Origin: an uncultured Lachnospiraceae bacterium
GTDB taxonomy: Bacteria > Bacillota > Clostridia > Lachnospirales > Lachnospiraceae
DNA: 64,000 nt
Assembly: GCA_910576815.1 (NCBI GenBank)
Contig: CAJTKA010000003.1
Location: forward strand, 1-64,000
Direction: 5' to 3'
In this document: positions 20,783 through 30,486 of the stretch, piece by piece
Layout of the letters: the number at the start of each line of letters is the position of its first letter
Numbering within the stretch: the stretch's first letter is position 1
Translations under genes and position numbers: made by a program
The notes under the pieces: model-generated
What the model was told of the DNA's origin: nothing
The model's database searches: none
What the model saw: the letters and a program-made list of their open reading frames with translations, nothing else

Positions 20783-20968
20783 TCAGACGATTTTTTTCTT
20801 ATCTGCTGCATTGATGCTGACCATGTAAGTGATGTGGCCATTGGAAACGCCGCCGTTATCTTCCCGAATCACATAATCGATATGAGCGTTTTCCAATTTT
20901 TGGATAAATTCCTCCTTTTGCTGCTCTGATCCGAGTATGAATTTTTCCTTTTTACTGAACAGTTTCAT
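20783..20968 (-). CDS. Small hypothetical protein
   Basis: A 61-residue frame preceded by GGGAGGAATATGCA, a good ribosome site. The product is charged and soluble (MKLFSKKEKFILG...YVIREDNGGVSNGHITYMV). I do not recognise the family. It lies alone between a terminator and the divergent GH53 gene. Confidence 0.65.
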   Translation of the reverse strand: MKLFSKKEKFILGSEQQKEEFIQKLENAHIDYVIREDNGGVSNGHITYMVSINAADKKKIV

Positions 20969-21139
20969 TGCATATTCCTCCCTTTTGGATACTGTAATGT
21001 TTCATTACAGGTACAGTATATTGCGTGTCTGATAAGGATGCTTATTGTTTTTTGATGGGGGTTCTATTGTTTTTTGCGTTTGTCGCTTTTCCATAAAAAG
21101 CAAGGAGGAAGATTGGTAAATACTACGAAACAATGTTGC

Positions 21140-21168
21140 TTGCGAAATGGACGTGCATTTTATATAAT
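21140..21168 (+). promoter_or_regulatory. Candidate promoter of the GH53 gene
   Basis: TTGCGA (21140-21145), 17 bases, TATAAT (21163-21168). The -10 is a perfect match. The leader to the ATG at 21360 is about 185 bases. Confidence 0.6.
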
Positions 21169-21181
21169 AAAAGCAGACACA

Positions 21182-21197
21182 GCGCAACCGTTTGCGC
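21182..21197 (+). promoter_or_regulatory. LacI/GalR-type operator downstream of the GH53 promoter
   Basis: GCGCAACCGTTTGCGC is a near-palindrome (14 of 16) with the central CG typical of LacI-family sites, 13 bases after the -10. A longer dyad AGCGCAAC/GTTGCGCT (21181-21208) overlaps it. Binding here would block transcription. No LacI-type regulator gene is in the window. Confidence 0.5.
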
Positions 21198-21260
21198 AAT
21201 GTTGCGCTATATTCCTGCAGATTAGGAGCAGGGGGCAGCAAAATAAGGTATGGGAGGAAA

Positions 21261-21322
21261 GATTGAAAATTAGAATTTTCAATCGCGAGATTTGTGTCTG
21301 TGCGTTGCTTGACACAAACTCG
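21261..21322 (+). repeat. Double hairpin in the GH53 leader
   Basis: The first hairpin is GATTGAAAATT/AATTTTCAATC (21261-21284). The second is CGAG, bulged A, TTTGTGTC, a loop, GACACAAA, CTCG (21286-21322). The layout equals that of 57392-57459, with which it shares ATCGCGAGATTTG and CAAACTCG while the inner stem differs. Confidence 0.65.
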
Positions 21323-21359
21323 TTCATGCGCAAAAAGCAGCGCAGAAATGGAGATTATC

Positions 21360-24300
21360 ATGAGGAAACAGATGAGGCAGTATTTGAAAAGAAGTCTGTG
21401 CGGCGTTTTGAGCGCGGCAATGATCCTGACGGGATCATCCATGTCTGTCATCACTGCGTATGCAGCGCAGACGGACGTGGAAAATGAGGGGGGGGGGCTA
21501 ACGGATCCTGTGGATAACGAAACGGATTTGCCAACTCCTGTGGAAAACGAAGATGGGGTTTTGGGACCTGACGCGGGGGAGGATGCGGCATCGGGTGCCG
21601 AGAACGGCGCGGGAAATGAGGATGCGGCATCAGGCGCTGAGAATGGCACGGGAGATGAGGATGCGGCACAACCGGGATCGGATGAGCAGCAAGAGGATGA
21701 TGAGACATTGCCGGATGACGACGGAGAGGATGCCGATGACGGAGATTCGAAGGAGTCTGAAGTCGGTGAGGAAGATGAAAAAGTAGAGAGTAAGCCGGCT
21801 ATCCGAAAGGACAGTATAAGTTTGATGGCGACAAATGCGGCGCGCGCGGTTCAGGCGGCGAATGGGGCGCTGGAGAATGGGGATTTTGAGACGGCTGATG
21901 AAAGTAATCAATATACGCCTGCGGTATGGTCGGTGGCGTATGATGATAGTGCCACCTACTACGAATATAAATCATCAGGGGGGAATCCTGATAAATATGT
22001 TGAGAGTAAATGGAACGCCGATGATACAACAGCGTTTTCATTGAGCCAGATCATAGAGAACTTTCCAGAGGGCAACTATACGCTGGAAGTGGATATCAAT
22101 GGCGATTATGAAGAAAATACCGTTTATGCTAAGATAGAAAAGGTCACGAAGAATGCGGATGACGATTATACAGCTGAAGGGGAGACTTTATTAAACGAAA
22201 GTCTGGGGGCGAGTTCGGCCTGGACGTGGAATACCTTCACTTCCAGCAAAATAACGGTGCCCGCAGATGCGGGAGCGATAAGGGTTTCTTTTGAGGGGAC
22301 TCTGGCTGCCGGCAAACAAATCAAATTGGACAACGTTAAGCTGGAAGAAGCTCCTGACGTGACAGAAAAGATGTTCTATTTCCACAGCGCGCCGGATGAG
22401 GGCGAGACAGATTCGTTTGAGCTTGGCGTTGAATTGTGGGGCGACGAGAAAATCAGCACGAGCGCAACCGAAAAAGTATCGTGGAATGAGCAGTATTATA
22501 AAATGCAGCCCGTAGAGGGATATGCGGACTGGTATCAGATTCCTTTGGCAATCACGGATGTCATTGCGGATAATGCGTCCGGAGCAGGATTTAATATTCA
22601 TAAAAAACCTGCAAGTGGAGAAGTGGAAAAGAAGGCGGGATTCAGCGGATATCCTGATAACAATGAAAATATTTATGCAATGCTTTTGGCGGAGGACACG
22701 AAAGCCTGTGCCGTGAAGAACTGGAAAGGCTATGTGAATAACGCTACCGATAAGTTGGCGACTGCGATTATGCGTAATATTACCTTCCACGTATATTCGG
22801 AGAGCGGTATACCTTATTTGCAGATGAATGGCGATGGCTTGGTTGCGCCTACGCTTTCTATGGTGAATGAGGAGACGGGGGGACTGGAGGCTCTTACTCC
22901 TGTGGCGGAAAACGTCGATGGTCAGACCGGTTACGAATTAAAGAAAGAAGAAGGCACTGATTGGTATGAGATTACCTTCTCTGTGCCCGGATCATTAGTG
23001 TTTGGCGAGAACACAAAGGAAGAAAGAATATGTAATCTGTATTATGGTGATACATGGAATAAGACGTTTATGAACGGTCCGAGAAGCGACGACTGGAGCA
23101 GTGATTTTACTCCTGTCTTCGCAGGCAATGTCTATTATAAAGACGGCGAGTTCCTTGCTGAAAAACCTGACGTGCCGATATCGGATGAGAAGATGTTCTA
23201 TTTCCACTGTGCGCCGGATGAGGGCGAGACAGAGGCCTTTGAGCTTGCGGCCGAGTTATGGGGCGGCGAGAAAATCGGCACGAGCGTGACCGAAAAGGTA
23301 TCTTGGAATGAGCAGTATTATAAAATGCAGCCCGTAGAAGGTTATGCGGATTGGTATCAGATCCCCTTAAAGATCACGGATACCATCGCGGATAATGCGT
23401 CCGGAGCAGGATTCAATATTCATAAAAAACCTGCCAATGGAGAGGCGGAAAAGAAGGCAGGCTTCAGCGGATATCCGAATAACAATGAGGATATTTATGC
23501 AATGCTTTTAGCGGAAGACACGAAAGCCTGCGCTGTAAAAAACTGGAAGGGCTATGTGAACAATGCTTCTAAAAAAGATGCGACCGCAATTATGCGCAAT
23601 ATTACATTATACGCATACAACGGAGAGATAACGCCTGCTATACAGTTAGATAAAGATTCGGCATCTACAAAAGTTTTGTCGGTGGTGAATGAAGAAACAG
23701 GAATTGTTTCTGAAATTACACCCTTAGGAGTGGATGGCACCAACAATGTGTATGAAATGCAGCCGGTTGACGGCAAGCAAAACTGGTATTCGCTGTCGTT
23801 TTCCGTGCCGGGGGATATTGCATTTGACGGTGGGAAAAAATGCTGTAACCTCTATCAGAAAGACAACACGGGTGCGTATGCCTGGGTTATCAATTTGAAT
23901 AACGGACCGGTTTCCAATGGCTGGGAATTTGATATTTCACCCGTCTTCTCCGGTCATAACTGGCTTGTCTTTTCCGGAATTGGAGCAGAGAGTTTCAAAG
24001 GTACCTTATATGCTTCACAAGAAGAAGCGGAGGAAACGCTTAAGATTACGCTGGATCAGCTCAAAGAGTTGATCGCGAAAGCAAAGGAGTTAAAGCAAGA
24101 GGATTATAGGAAGGGCTGGGAAGAGTTTCAAACGGCGCTTGCGGCGGCGGAAGCAGTTGTGAAGGCAGCGGCTGACGCGGAAACCGATTCTACGAAAACA
24201 GCGCCTACGGACGAAGAAATCAAGAAGGCTTACGAAGATTTGCAGGCAGCAATCGACGCGCTGGTTTCTAAGGATGCGGTTGAATCTACGGTAAATGTGG

Positions 24301-27300
24301 CAAAAATCGCTTTAACAGACGATTTCATCACCGGTGCGGATTTGTCTTCATATCTTGCACTTAGAGAAAGCGGCACAGTATTTAAAGATGAAGAAGGCAA
24401 TCCCCTTTCAGACGCGGAATTTTTCAAATATTTGCGTGACGGCGGCACCAACTGGGTGCGTATCCGTGTTTGGAACAATCCTTACGACAGCAGCGGCAGG
24501 GGTTACGGCGGCGGTAACAATGACTTAGAGAAAGCCAAAGTCATGGGTAAGCTGGCAACGGATGCAGGAATGAAGGTTTTGATCGACTTCCACTACTCGG
24601 ATTTCTGGGCTGATCCCGGAAAGCAGCAGGCGCCCAAGGCGTGGAAAGCCTATAGTTTAGAAGAAAAGGTGGCTGCGGTAGAGTCCTACACATTGTCAAG
24701 CCTGAATGCGCTGAAGGCAGCAGGCGTTAATGTGGGGATGGTGCAGATCGGTAATGAGACCAATAATGCTATTTGCGGCGAGACTTCCCGTGAAAATATG
24801 GCGAAGATTTTCAATGCGGGAAGTAAAGCAGTCAGGGCATTTGATCCTGCGTGCCTCGTGGCACTGCATTTTACCAATCCCGAAAAAGGCGGATTTTATA
24901 CGGGATGGGCAAAAAGTCTGGCAGACTATGAAGTTGACTACGATGTATTTGCAAGTTCCTACTATCCGTTCTGGCATGGAACGACCGAGAATCTGCAAAG
25001 TGTACTGACGGATGTTGCCAGGGACTATGGTAAGAAGGTTATGGTAGCCGAGACCTCTTGGACTACCACATGGGACGACGGCGACGGTCATGAGAATACG
25101 GCGCCGCGCACGTCACAGGCACTGAATTATGAGATTTCTCTGCAGGGACAGGCGAATGAGCTTCGTGATGTGGTAAATGCAGTTAACAATGTCAATAGTG
25201 AACAGCCCGGCAAGGCAATCGGCGTATTCTATTGGGAACCGGCATGGATCTCTCCGTATTATGTGTATGACGAGGACGGCAATGCCGATGAGAAGTTGTT
25301 TAAGCAGAATCAGGAGGCTTGGGAGAAGTACGGTTCCGGCTGGGCGGCAAGCTATGCGGCGGAATACGATCCCTCTGATGCGGGTAAATGGTACGGCGGA
25401 AGCGCGGTTGACAACCAGTCATGGTTTGACTTTGACGGTACGGCGCTTGCGACGGCTAAGATTTACAGCCTGATTAGAACAGGTGCAGTGGCAGAGCGTG
25501 CTATTTCCAGCATCGGTATTGACAAGGAACAGAATCCTCTGAAGGTTTCGCTGGGAGAAACGGTTGCATATCCGAAGGCTGTCGCGACGTATAATGACGG
25601 AACGACAGAGCAGATAGATGTTCTGTGGGATGAGGACGAGAAGGAAGCGGTCAATGTCAATAAAGTAGGCGAATATGTCGTACACGGAACAGTGACGGAA
25701 GGCGGCAAGGAATATAAGCTGACGTTGACTGTTAAGGTAGTGCCTTCGGCCAATATCTTAAAAGATCCTGGATTTGAAAAAGGGCTGGCGCATCCTGATT
25801 GGGAACTGTCGGGAGCGACAAGCTGTGTGAGCACGCAAGAGAGAGACTGGAAGGAAAATCCCAGAACGGGAACTTATGCGATGAACTTCTGGTCGCAAGA
25901 CCCGGCAGAATTTACGGTATCACAGACGATTATGCCTGAGGCTGGCACCTATACATTCGGCGGATATATTCAGGGCGACGGTGCAGGTACGGAAGACGTG
26001 CAGTATGCGTTTGTGGAAGTGTCCGATGCAGACGGCACATCTTGCAGGAAGGCAGCCTTTACGTTAAACGGCTGGCGCAACTGGAGCAATCCGCAGATCA
26101 CTGATATCCAGGTGAAAAAGGGAGATTCTGTTAGAGTCGGCGTAACCATTAAAGCGACAGAGACAGGATCAGCCGGTGTATGGGGCAGTCTGGACGACTT
26201 CTATCTCTACGGCACCCATGACGTATCCGTGGCGGAAGACATTGAGCATGGCCGCGTGGAGACCAGCGTTGTCAGGGCTACCGGCGGCGAGAAAGTCATT
26301 GTAACAGTAACGCCCGACGAGGGATATTATCCGGAAACCCTGACCATTTCCGGTAACAGCATCACGGCTGAGAATTATGAAGCTACCCTGAAAAGCGATA
26401 ATGGCGCGGTGACATTTAAAGCGGCCGCGAATGCGGATACAACAAATGCCGCAGTACTTGCTTATACAGGGAAGACGGCGGAGGCAAAGAGCGACACCTT
26501 TACCATGCCAAACGGTAATGTGACAGTCAGTGCGGCCTTTAAGAGCATCTTTGACGGGGCGGGCAAGATCGCTCTGGATGCGAAGGATCCTGCGACAGGA
26601 AAGTATTTGGTGCAGGTCAATTTAGGAGAAAGTGATGCGCCCGATGGTGAGAATCCGATTCCGGCACAGTTCTATACCGGCAAGGATGTGAAGCCGACGG
26701 CAGTGCTTTCTTATCAGGGCTATCAGTTGACGACAGCGGATTACACGGTGACCTATGCAAACAATAAGAATCTTACTACAGCGGACAGCAAGGCGAAGAT
26801 CACGCTGACGGCGAAGGGTGAAAAATTCGAGGGAACCAGAGAAATTGCCTTTGAGATCAAAGAGGATACCAGAAACGAATTCAGCGCCAAGAAGCTGAAG
26901 GTGGTGTTCGAGGCACCGGATAAGAACGGCAGAACGGATAAAGCGGCAAAGGCGGTTTACTATCTGGGCAAGGAGAAGGAGATCGAGCCGAAGGTCAGCC
27001 TTTACAACAGCACGGATGATATAACGGATCTGACAAAGGCCATCGACCCGTCACTGTATAAGGTATATTATCAGAACAACAAAAAGATCGGCAAAGCGAC
27101 ACTCGTGGTATTGCCGACAGATAAGGCATTAAACGATCCGAATGGGTATAAAGAAGGTTCGATCACCACAAACTTTACGATTGCGAAATGTCCTGTGAAT
27201 CAAGCGAAAGTGAAGGTAACCATTTCTGGTGCGCCGAATTATTACAGCGGTAAGAAGGTGGAACCTGCGGTGACCGTGACATACGAGTATACGCTGCAGG

Positions 27301-29069
27301 ATGGCACGGCTAAGACGGTCAAATTGGCGAAGGGAACGGATTATACGCTTACCTGCACTAACAATATCAATGCAAGCGTATACAAAACGACGGGCGCAGA
27401 CGGTACGGTTAGCTATGAGCCCATCAATGCCAATAAGGCGCCGACCGTTAAAATCACCGGAAAAGGTAACTTTGCAGGAACAAGAACGACAGAAAGTTTG
27501 AAAGAGAACGGTCAGGCGGATGGTGCAAAGTTTACATTCCAGATCAGGCCGAAGAATTTGGGGAGTCTGGGAGAAAAAGCAGTAACGGCGGCGGATCTGG
27601 CAGAGAAGGCAAGCGCGCAGGCACCGAAGATCACCGTAACGGACGGCGCGAAGAAAGTTGCGGCAGGTCAGTACGAGATCACGGAGATTAAGCGTACTCA
27701 CGATGAAAATGGAGGTGCACTGGCAGAAGCTCAGGTTATCTATTCTAAGACAGACGGTACGGTTACCGGTATTGCTAAAGTGAAAGATGCGGGCACCTAT
27801 GCAGTCACGATCGCGGGTAAGGCGAAGGCGAATTATGAAGGAACGGCAAAAACAACCTTCCGTGTGGTGGATAAGGAGCATCTGATTTCAAACGCAAAGA
27901 TTACCGTGAGCGGTAAGTTCTATTATACGGGCAATGCGGTGAGGCCGACAGCCACAGGCGAAACGCCGGATCTGACAGTAAAAATGGGAGCTGTTAAGTT
28001 AGAAGCGCAGAGCAGTTCAGGGTCCGATCAGGATGGCTACTATGTAAGCTATGCGAATAATACCAACGCCGGGCGGGCTACGATTACGATCACCGGTACG
28101 GGTAAGTACATCGGCACCAAGACGGCAACCTTTACGATCAACAAGCGTACCCTGGCAAGTACGGTCAGGGATAACGAAAAGGATAAGAAGGGTATGCTGC
28201 AGACACCGAAGCTGTCAGCGAAGAAGGTGGCGGATCAGCAGGATGGTACATGGACGCCTTCGACGGAGGACAGCGGCCCGTTGATCAACCTTGATAACAC
28301 GGCAAAGAAAGAATACGGCTCTCTGGCGATCCCTTACACGGGCTACACGCTGAATCCGGAATTGGTATTCAGTGCCAACAACGTTGACGTAGCGGGAAAA
28401 GAAGTGATGAATCAGCTGTCAAGCAGCGATTATACCGTGTCTTATGCGATTGGCAAGTGGTTAAATGGTGCAGCGCCTGTCACGGCGACGATCAAGGGCA
28501 AAGGCAACTACAGCGGCAGCGTGAAACTACAGAATCTGTTTACCGTGACGGCCAGAAATCTGAAGGATTTCAGCATTGATGTAGCTGCTGTTACGTATAA
28601 TGGCAAGGCGTTAAAACCGGCAGTTACATTTAGGGATAAAACGACCGGCAAGACAGTTGATTTGAAACTCAACACAGCCTATAGTGTAAGCTATAAGAAT
28701 AATAAAGATATCTTTAGTGTCAGTAAGAAACAGCCGCAACTGACCGTTAAGGTAAAGGGCAAAGGCTGGATTACGGATGATGCAGACATTGCGACTAAGT
28801 CCAGAGATCTGAAATTTACGATCGATCAGGCGGAGATCACGAAGGCGGATGTTGCCGACGTCGTCTTCCAGACATTTAGAGGCAAAGCCTTAAAGCCAAA
28901 GGTAACCATTAAGGTGAACGGCAGGAAACTGAAGGAGGGTAAGGATTACGAACTTTCATATGATAAAAATGTGAAGCGCAGCGGCACGACTACCGCGACG
29001 ATCCGTATCAAAGGAAAAGGCAATTACTTTACAAGAAAGCCGATTGAAAAGACCTTTGTCATTAAGTAA
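21360..29069 (+). CDS. Giant secreted GH53 endo-beta-1,4-galactanase with accessory modules
   Basis: I take ATG 21360 (GGAG upstream) because it opens a clean signal peptide (MRKQMRQYLKRSLCGVLSAAMILTGSSMSVITAYA); a longer open frame starts inside the leader hairpin. The product has 2569 residues. In order: an acidic repeat linker, a jelly-roll carbohydrate-binding module (ALENGDFETADESNQY), two tandem copies of a roughly 270-residue module, a GH53 domain (about 980-1355), a Big-type Ig domain, a CBM61-like module (NILKDPGFEKGLAHPDWELSG), then many lysine-rich Ig-like repeats. GH53 residues include WVRIRVWNNP, acid/base Glu in QIGNETN and nucleophile Glu in VAETSW. It would cut galactan side chains of pectin outside the cell. 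No LPXTG or other anchor is visible. Confidence 0.9.
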   Translation: MRKQMRQYLKRSLCGVLSAAMILTGSSMSVITAYAAQTDVENEGGGLTDPVDNETDLPTPVENEDGVLGPDAGEDAASGAENGAGNEDAASGAENGTGDEDAAQPGSDEQQEDDETLPDDDGEDADDGDSKESEVGEEDEKVESKPAIRKDSISLMATNAARAVQAANGALENGDFETADESNQYTPAVWSVAYDDSATYYEYKSSGGNPDKYVESKWNADDTTAFSLSQIIENFPEGNYTLEVDINGDYEENTVYAKIEKVTKNADDDYTAEGETLLNESLGASSAWTWNTFTSSKITVPADAGAIRVSFEGTLAAGKQIKLDNVKLEEAPDVTEKMFYFHSAPDEGETDSFELGVELWGDEKISTSATEKVSWNEQYYKMQPVEGYADWYQIPLAITDVIADNASGAGFNIHKKPASGEVEKKAGFSGYPDNNENIYAMLLAEDTKACAVKNWKGYVNNATDKLATAIMRNITFHVYSESGIPYLQMNGDGLVAPTLSMVNEETGGLEALTPVAENVDGQTGYELKKEEGTDWYEITFSVPGSLVFGENTKEERICNLYYGDTWNKTFMNGPRSDDWSSDFTPVFAGNVYYKDGEFLAEKPDVPISDEKMFYFHCAPDEGETEAFELAAELWGGEKIGTSVTEKVSWNEQYYKMQPVEGYADWYQIPLKITDTIADNASGAGFNIHKKPANGEAEKKAGFSGYPNNNEDIYAMLLAEDTKACAVKNWKGYVNNASKKDATAIMRNITLYAYNGEITPAIQLDKDSASTKVLSVVNEETGIVSEITPLGVDGTNNVYEMQPVDGKQNWYSLSFSVPGDIAFDGGKKCCNLYQKDNTGAYAWVINLNNGPVSNGWEFDISPVFSGHNWLVFSGIGAESFKGTLYASQEEAEETLKITLDQLKELIAKAKELKQEDYRKGWEEFQTALAAAEAVVKAAADAETDSTKTAPTDEEIKKAYEDLQAAIDALVSKDAVESTVNVAKIALTDDFITGADLSSYLALRESGTVFKDEEGNPLSDAEFFKYLRDGGTNWVRIRVWNNPYDSSGRGYGGGNNDLEKAKVMGKLATDAGMKVLIDFHYSDFWADPGKQQAPKAWKAYSLEEKVAAVESYTLSSLNALKAAGVNVGMVQIGNETNNAICGETSRENMAKIFNAGSKAVRAFDPACLVALHFTNPEKGGFYTGWAKSLADYEVDYDVFASSYYPFWHGTTENLQSVLTDVARDYGKKVMVAETSWTTTWDDGDGHENTAPRTSQALNYEISLQGQANELRDVVNAVNNVNSEQPGKAIGVFYWEPAWISPYYVYDEDGNADEKLFKQNQEAWEKYGSGWAASYAAEYDPSDAGKWYGGSAVDNQSWFDFDGTALATAKIYSLIRTGAVAERAISSIGIDKEQNPLKVSLGETVAYPKAVATYNDGTTEQIDVLWDEDEKEAVNVNKVGEYVVHGTVTEGGKEYKLTLTVKVVPSANILKDPGFEKGLAHPDWELSGATSCVSTQERDWKENPRTGTYAMNFWSQDPAEFTVSQTIMPEAGTYTFGGYIQGDGAGTEDVQYAFVEVSDADGTSCRKAAFTLNGWRNWSNPQITDIQVKKGDSVRVGVTIKATETGSAGVWGSLDDFYLYGTHDVSVAEDIEHGRVETSVVRATGGEKVIVTVTPDEGYYPETLTISGNSITAENYEATLKSDNGAVTFKAAANADTTNAAVLAYTGKTAEAKSDTFTMPNGNVTVSAAFKSIFDGAGKIALDAKDPATGKYLVQVNLGESDAPDGENPIPAQFYTGKDVKPTAVLSYQGYQLTTADYTVTYANNKNLTTADSKAKITLTAKGEKFEGTREIAFEIKEDTRNEFSAKKLKVVFEAPDKNGRTDKAAKAVYYLGKEKEIEPKVSLYNSTDDITDLTKAIDPSLYKVYYQNNKKIGKATLVVLPTDKALNDPNGYKEGSITTNFTIAKCPVNQAKVKVTISGAPNYYSGKKVEPAVTVTYEYTLQDGTAKTVKLAKGTDYTLTCTNNINASVYKTTGADGTVSYEPINANKAPTVKITGKGNFAGTRTTESLKENGQADGAKFTFQIRPKNLGSLGEKAVTAADLAEKASAQAPKITVTDGAKKVAAGQYEITEIKRTHDENGGALAEAQVIYSKTDGTVTGIAKVKDAGTYAVTIAGKAKANYEGTAKTTFRVVDKEHLISNAKITVSGKFYYTGNAVRPTATGETPDLTVKMGAVKLEAQSSSGSDQDGYYVSYANNTNAGRATITITGTGKYIGTKTATFTINKRTLASTVRDNEKDKKGMLQTPKLSAKKVADQQDGTWTPSTEDSGPLINLDNTAKKEYGSLAIPYTGYTLNPELVFSANNVDVAGKEVMNQLSSSDYTVSYAIGKWLNGAAPVTATIKGKGNYSGSVKLQNLFTVTARNLKDFSIDVAAVTYNGKALKPAVTFRDKTTGKTVDLKLNTAYSVSYKNNKDIFSVSKKQPQLTVKVKGKGWITDDADIATKSRDLKFTIDQAEITKADVADVVFQTFRGKALKPKVTIKVNGRKLKEGKDYELSYDKNVKRSGTTTATIRIKGKGNYFTRKPIEKTFVIK
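22368..24000 (+). repeat. Tandem duplication of an 0.8-kb module in the GH53 gene
   Basis: The unit beginning AAGATGTTCTATTTCCAC at 22368 is repeated from about 23190. The first 420 bases of each copy are nearly identical in DNA, including KMQPVEGYADWYQIPL and DNASGAGFNIHKKPA; the later parts have diverged. The module resembles starch/galactan-binding pullulanase-type CBMs, but I cannot name its family. Confidence 0.8.
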
Positions 29070-29121
29070 GCGGCAGTAGACAAAAATGATATCATCCTAC
29101 AGGAAACGGTTTTGCGTATAA

Positions 29122-29162
29122 AAGAGACGGGCGAAAGGGAATTGCTTTCGCCCGCCTTTTAT
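29122..29162. terminator. Terminator between the GH53 and DUF3048 genes
   Basis: CGGGCGAAAG (29128-29137) pairs with CTTTCGCCCG (29145-29154), followed by CCTTTTATTT and preceded by an A-rich stretch, so it can serve both convergent genes. Confidence 0.85.
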
Positions 29163-29173
29163 TTATCAAAGCT

Positions 29174-30325
29174 TTAGTTTATTTCCTGATCGTCCACCAA
29201 GAAGGAATCGCCGTCCTCTACGATGCAGACCATCGTTTTTCCTGTGTTCAGCTCGATCTCATTTCCGGCGTCGTCATAGTATCTCGTTGCGCCGTAATCG
29301 GAGGTCTTTTCCCAATTGACGTGAATCCCTTTGCCGTTTGTGAAAAACCAACCGTCCCTTGTGGTGTCGTGGCATTTAAAGGCGAGATAACCCTTATCGT
29401 CGCGCACCTCGTGGTAAGTGTTCTGGATCAGCACATTCTTAAATTTGAGCTGTTCCCCGGTCGCCAGGTCTGTGTGCGGGCCGTCGGAGGCGCCTGCAAG
29501 CTTCTGGAACCTTTCGTAGAGGCCGTTTTCGCTGTTGTAGATAAAGTAGCAGTTGGTGACGGGATAGGTGGGAGACATATCGATTTTATTTGCCGTGATC
29601 GCGTCGCTGTACTGGGAAAGATCATTTGGCTCCTTCTCAGAAGCGAAGCGGTAGTGCTGCTCGTCCGCGTAGCCGTCCCGCAGCTTTAAGGCATAACCGA
29701 GATTATCCACGTCTGCCATGATGCCGGCAGTGTCTACATAGGCATTGTCGGTAGCGTTTTTCGCATCCTTTGCCCGCCAAAAGTTGCTGCTGGTTTTGCC
29801 GTCAATGTCGTCAGTACGCTTGATTACTTCGTCTATGTAGAAGGGACCGCCGAAGTGGACGTAGAGGGCATCCCATTCAAACGCCCAATACACATAATAG
29901 TCGCGGCAGCTTCTGACATTGCCAAGTCTGTCCTCATTTTTCCAATCCTGAAGGATCCACATCAAACGGGTGATACTGCCTTCCACATTACATTCGTATA
30001 CGACGTCTGCCTTGGAAATGCCATATTGGGAAGCGGTCTTTGTGTTAGGAGTCATGATTGCCAGAGGTCTTGAGTTATTGACTTCTTCGGTCACCCATTC
30101 GTTGGTGATGCGGCTCCTGACCATTCCTTCCTCAGGGGGAAGATCCTCCTCCTCAGGTTCCTCCACTGGTTCTTCCGGTTCCTCCTCGATCTGAGGTGTG
30201 TCCTCAATGGTCTGTTCCGCGACAGGCACCTCAGCCGTGACGGGCTTTTCTTCTTCCTTGCCGCAGGCGGAAAGCAGGAGAGCGGAAGACAGGGCGGTGA
30301 AAAAAATAATCTGTAATTTCTTCAT
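29174..30325 (-). CDS. DUF3048 (YerB-like) lipoprotein
   Basis: A 383-residue protein starting MKKLQIIFFTALSSALLLSACGKEE, a lipoprotein signal with lipobox LSAC. A Glu/Pro-rich linker (about 28-65) precedes two DUF3048 domains (NNSRPLAIMTPNTKTASQYG, VRSCRDYYVYWAFEWDALYVHFGG). The family is widespread in Firmicutes and its biochemical role is not established. It is expected on the outer face of the membrane. Confidence 0.9.
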   Translation of the reverse strand: MKKLQIIFFTALSSALLLSACGKEEEKPVTAEVPVAEQTIEDTPQIEEEPEEPVEEPEEEDLPPEEGMVRSRITNEWVTEEVNNSRPLAIMTPNTKTASQYGISKADVVYECNVEGSITRLMWILQDWKNEDRLGNVRSCRDYYVYWAFEWDALYVHFGGPFYIDEVIKRTDDIDGKTSSNFWRAKDAKNATDNAYVDTAGIMADVDNLGYALKLRDGYADEQHYRFASEKEPNDLSQYSDAITANKIDMSPTYPVTNCYFIYNSENGLYERFQKLAGASDGPHTDLATGEQLKFKNVLIQNTYHEVRDDKGYLAFKCHDTTRDGWFFTNGKGIHVNWEKTSDYGATRYYDDAGNEIELNTGKTMVCIVEDGDSFLVDDQEIN

Positions 30326-30486
30326 CGTTAGCTCCTCTTTTCTTTCTGTCTTTAGTCCTGTCTAGTATAGCATAAGAGGCGCAGGGAGTCACTAGGAAAG
30401 ATGGGAAAAGATAAAAAGCGATTGATATTAGTTAAGTACAGCAGTATGATTAGTTATACAAATCAGGCAAAGGAGGGAGAGGGCGA

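Noticed and set aside
21294..21359. Upstream start for the GH53 protein
   Set aside because: It lies in a leader hairpin, lacks a ribosome site, and would bury the signal peptide start at 21360.
24230..25091. Minus-strand frames inside the GH53 catalytic region
   Set aside because: They are antisense to conserved catalytic motifs and have no support.
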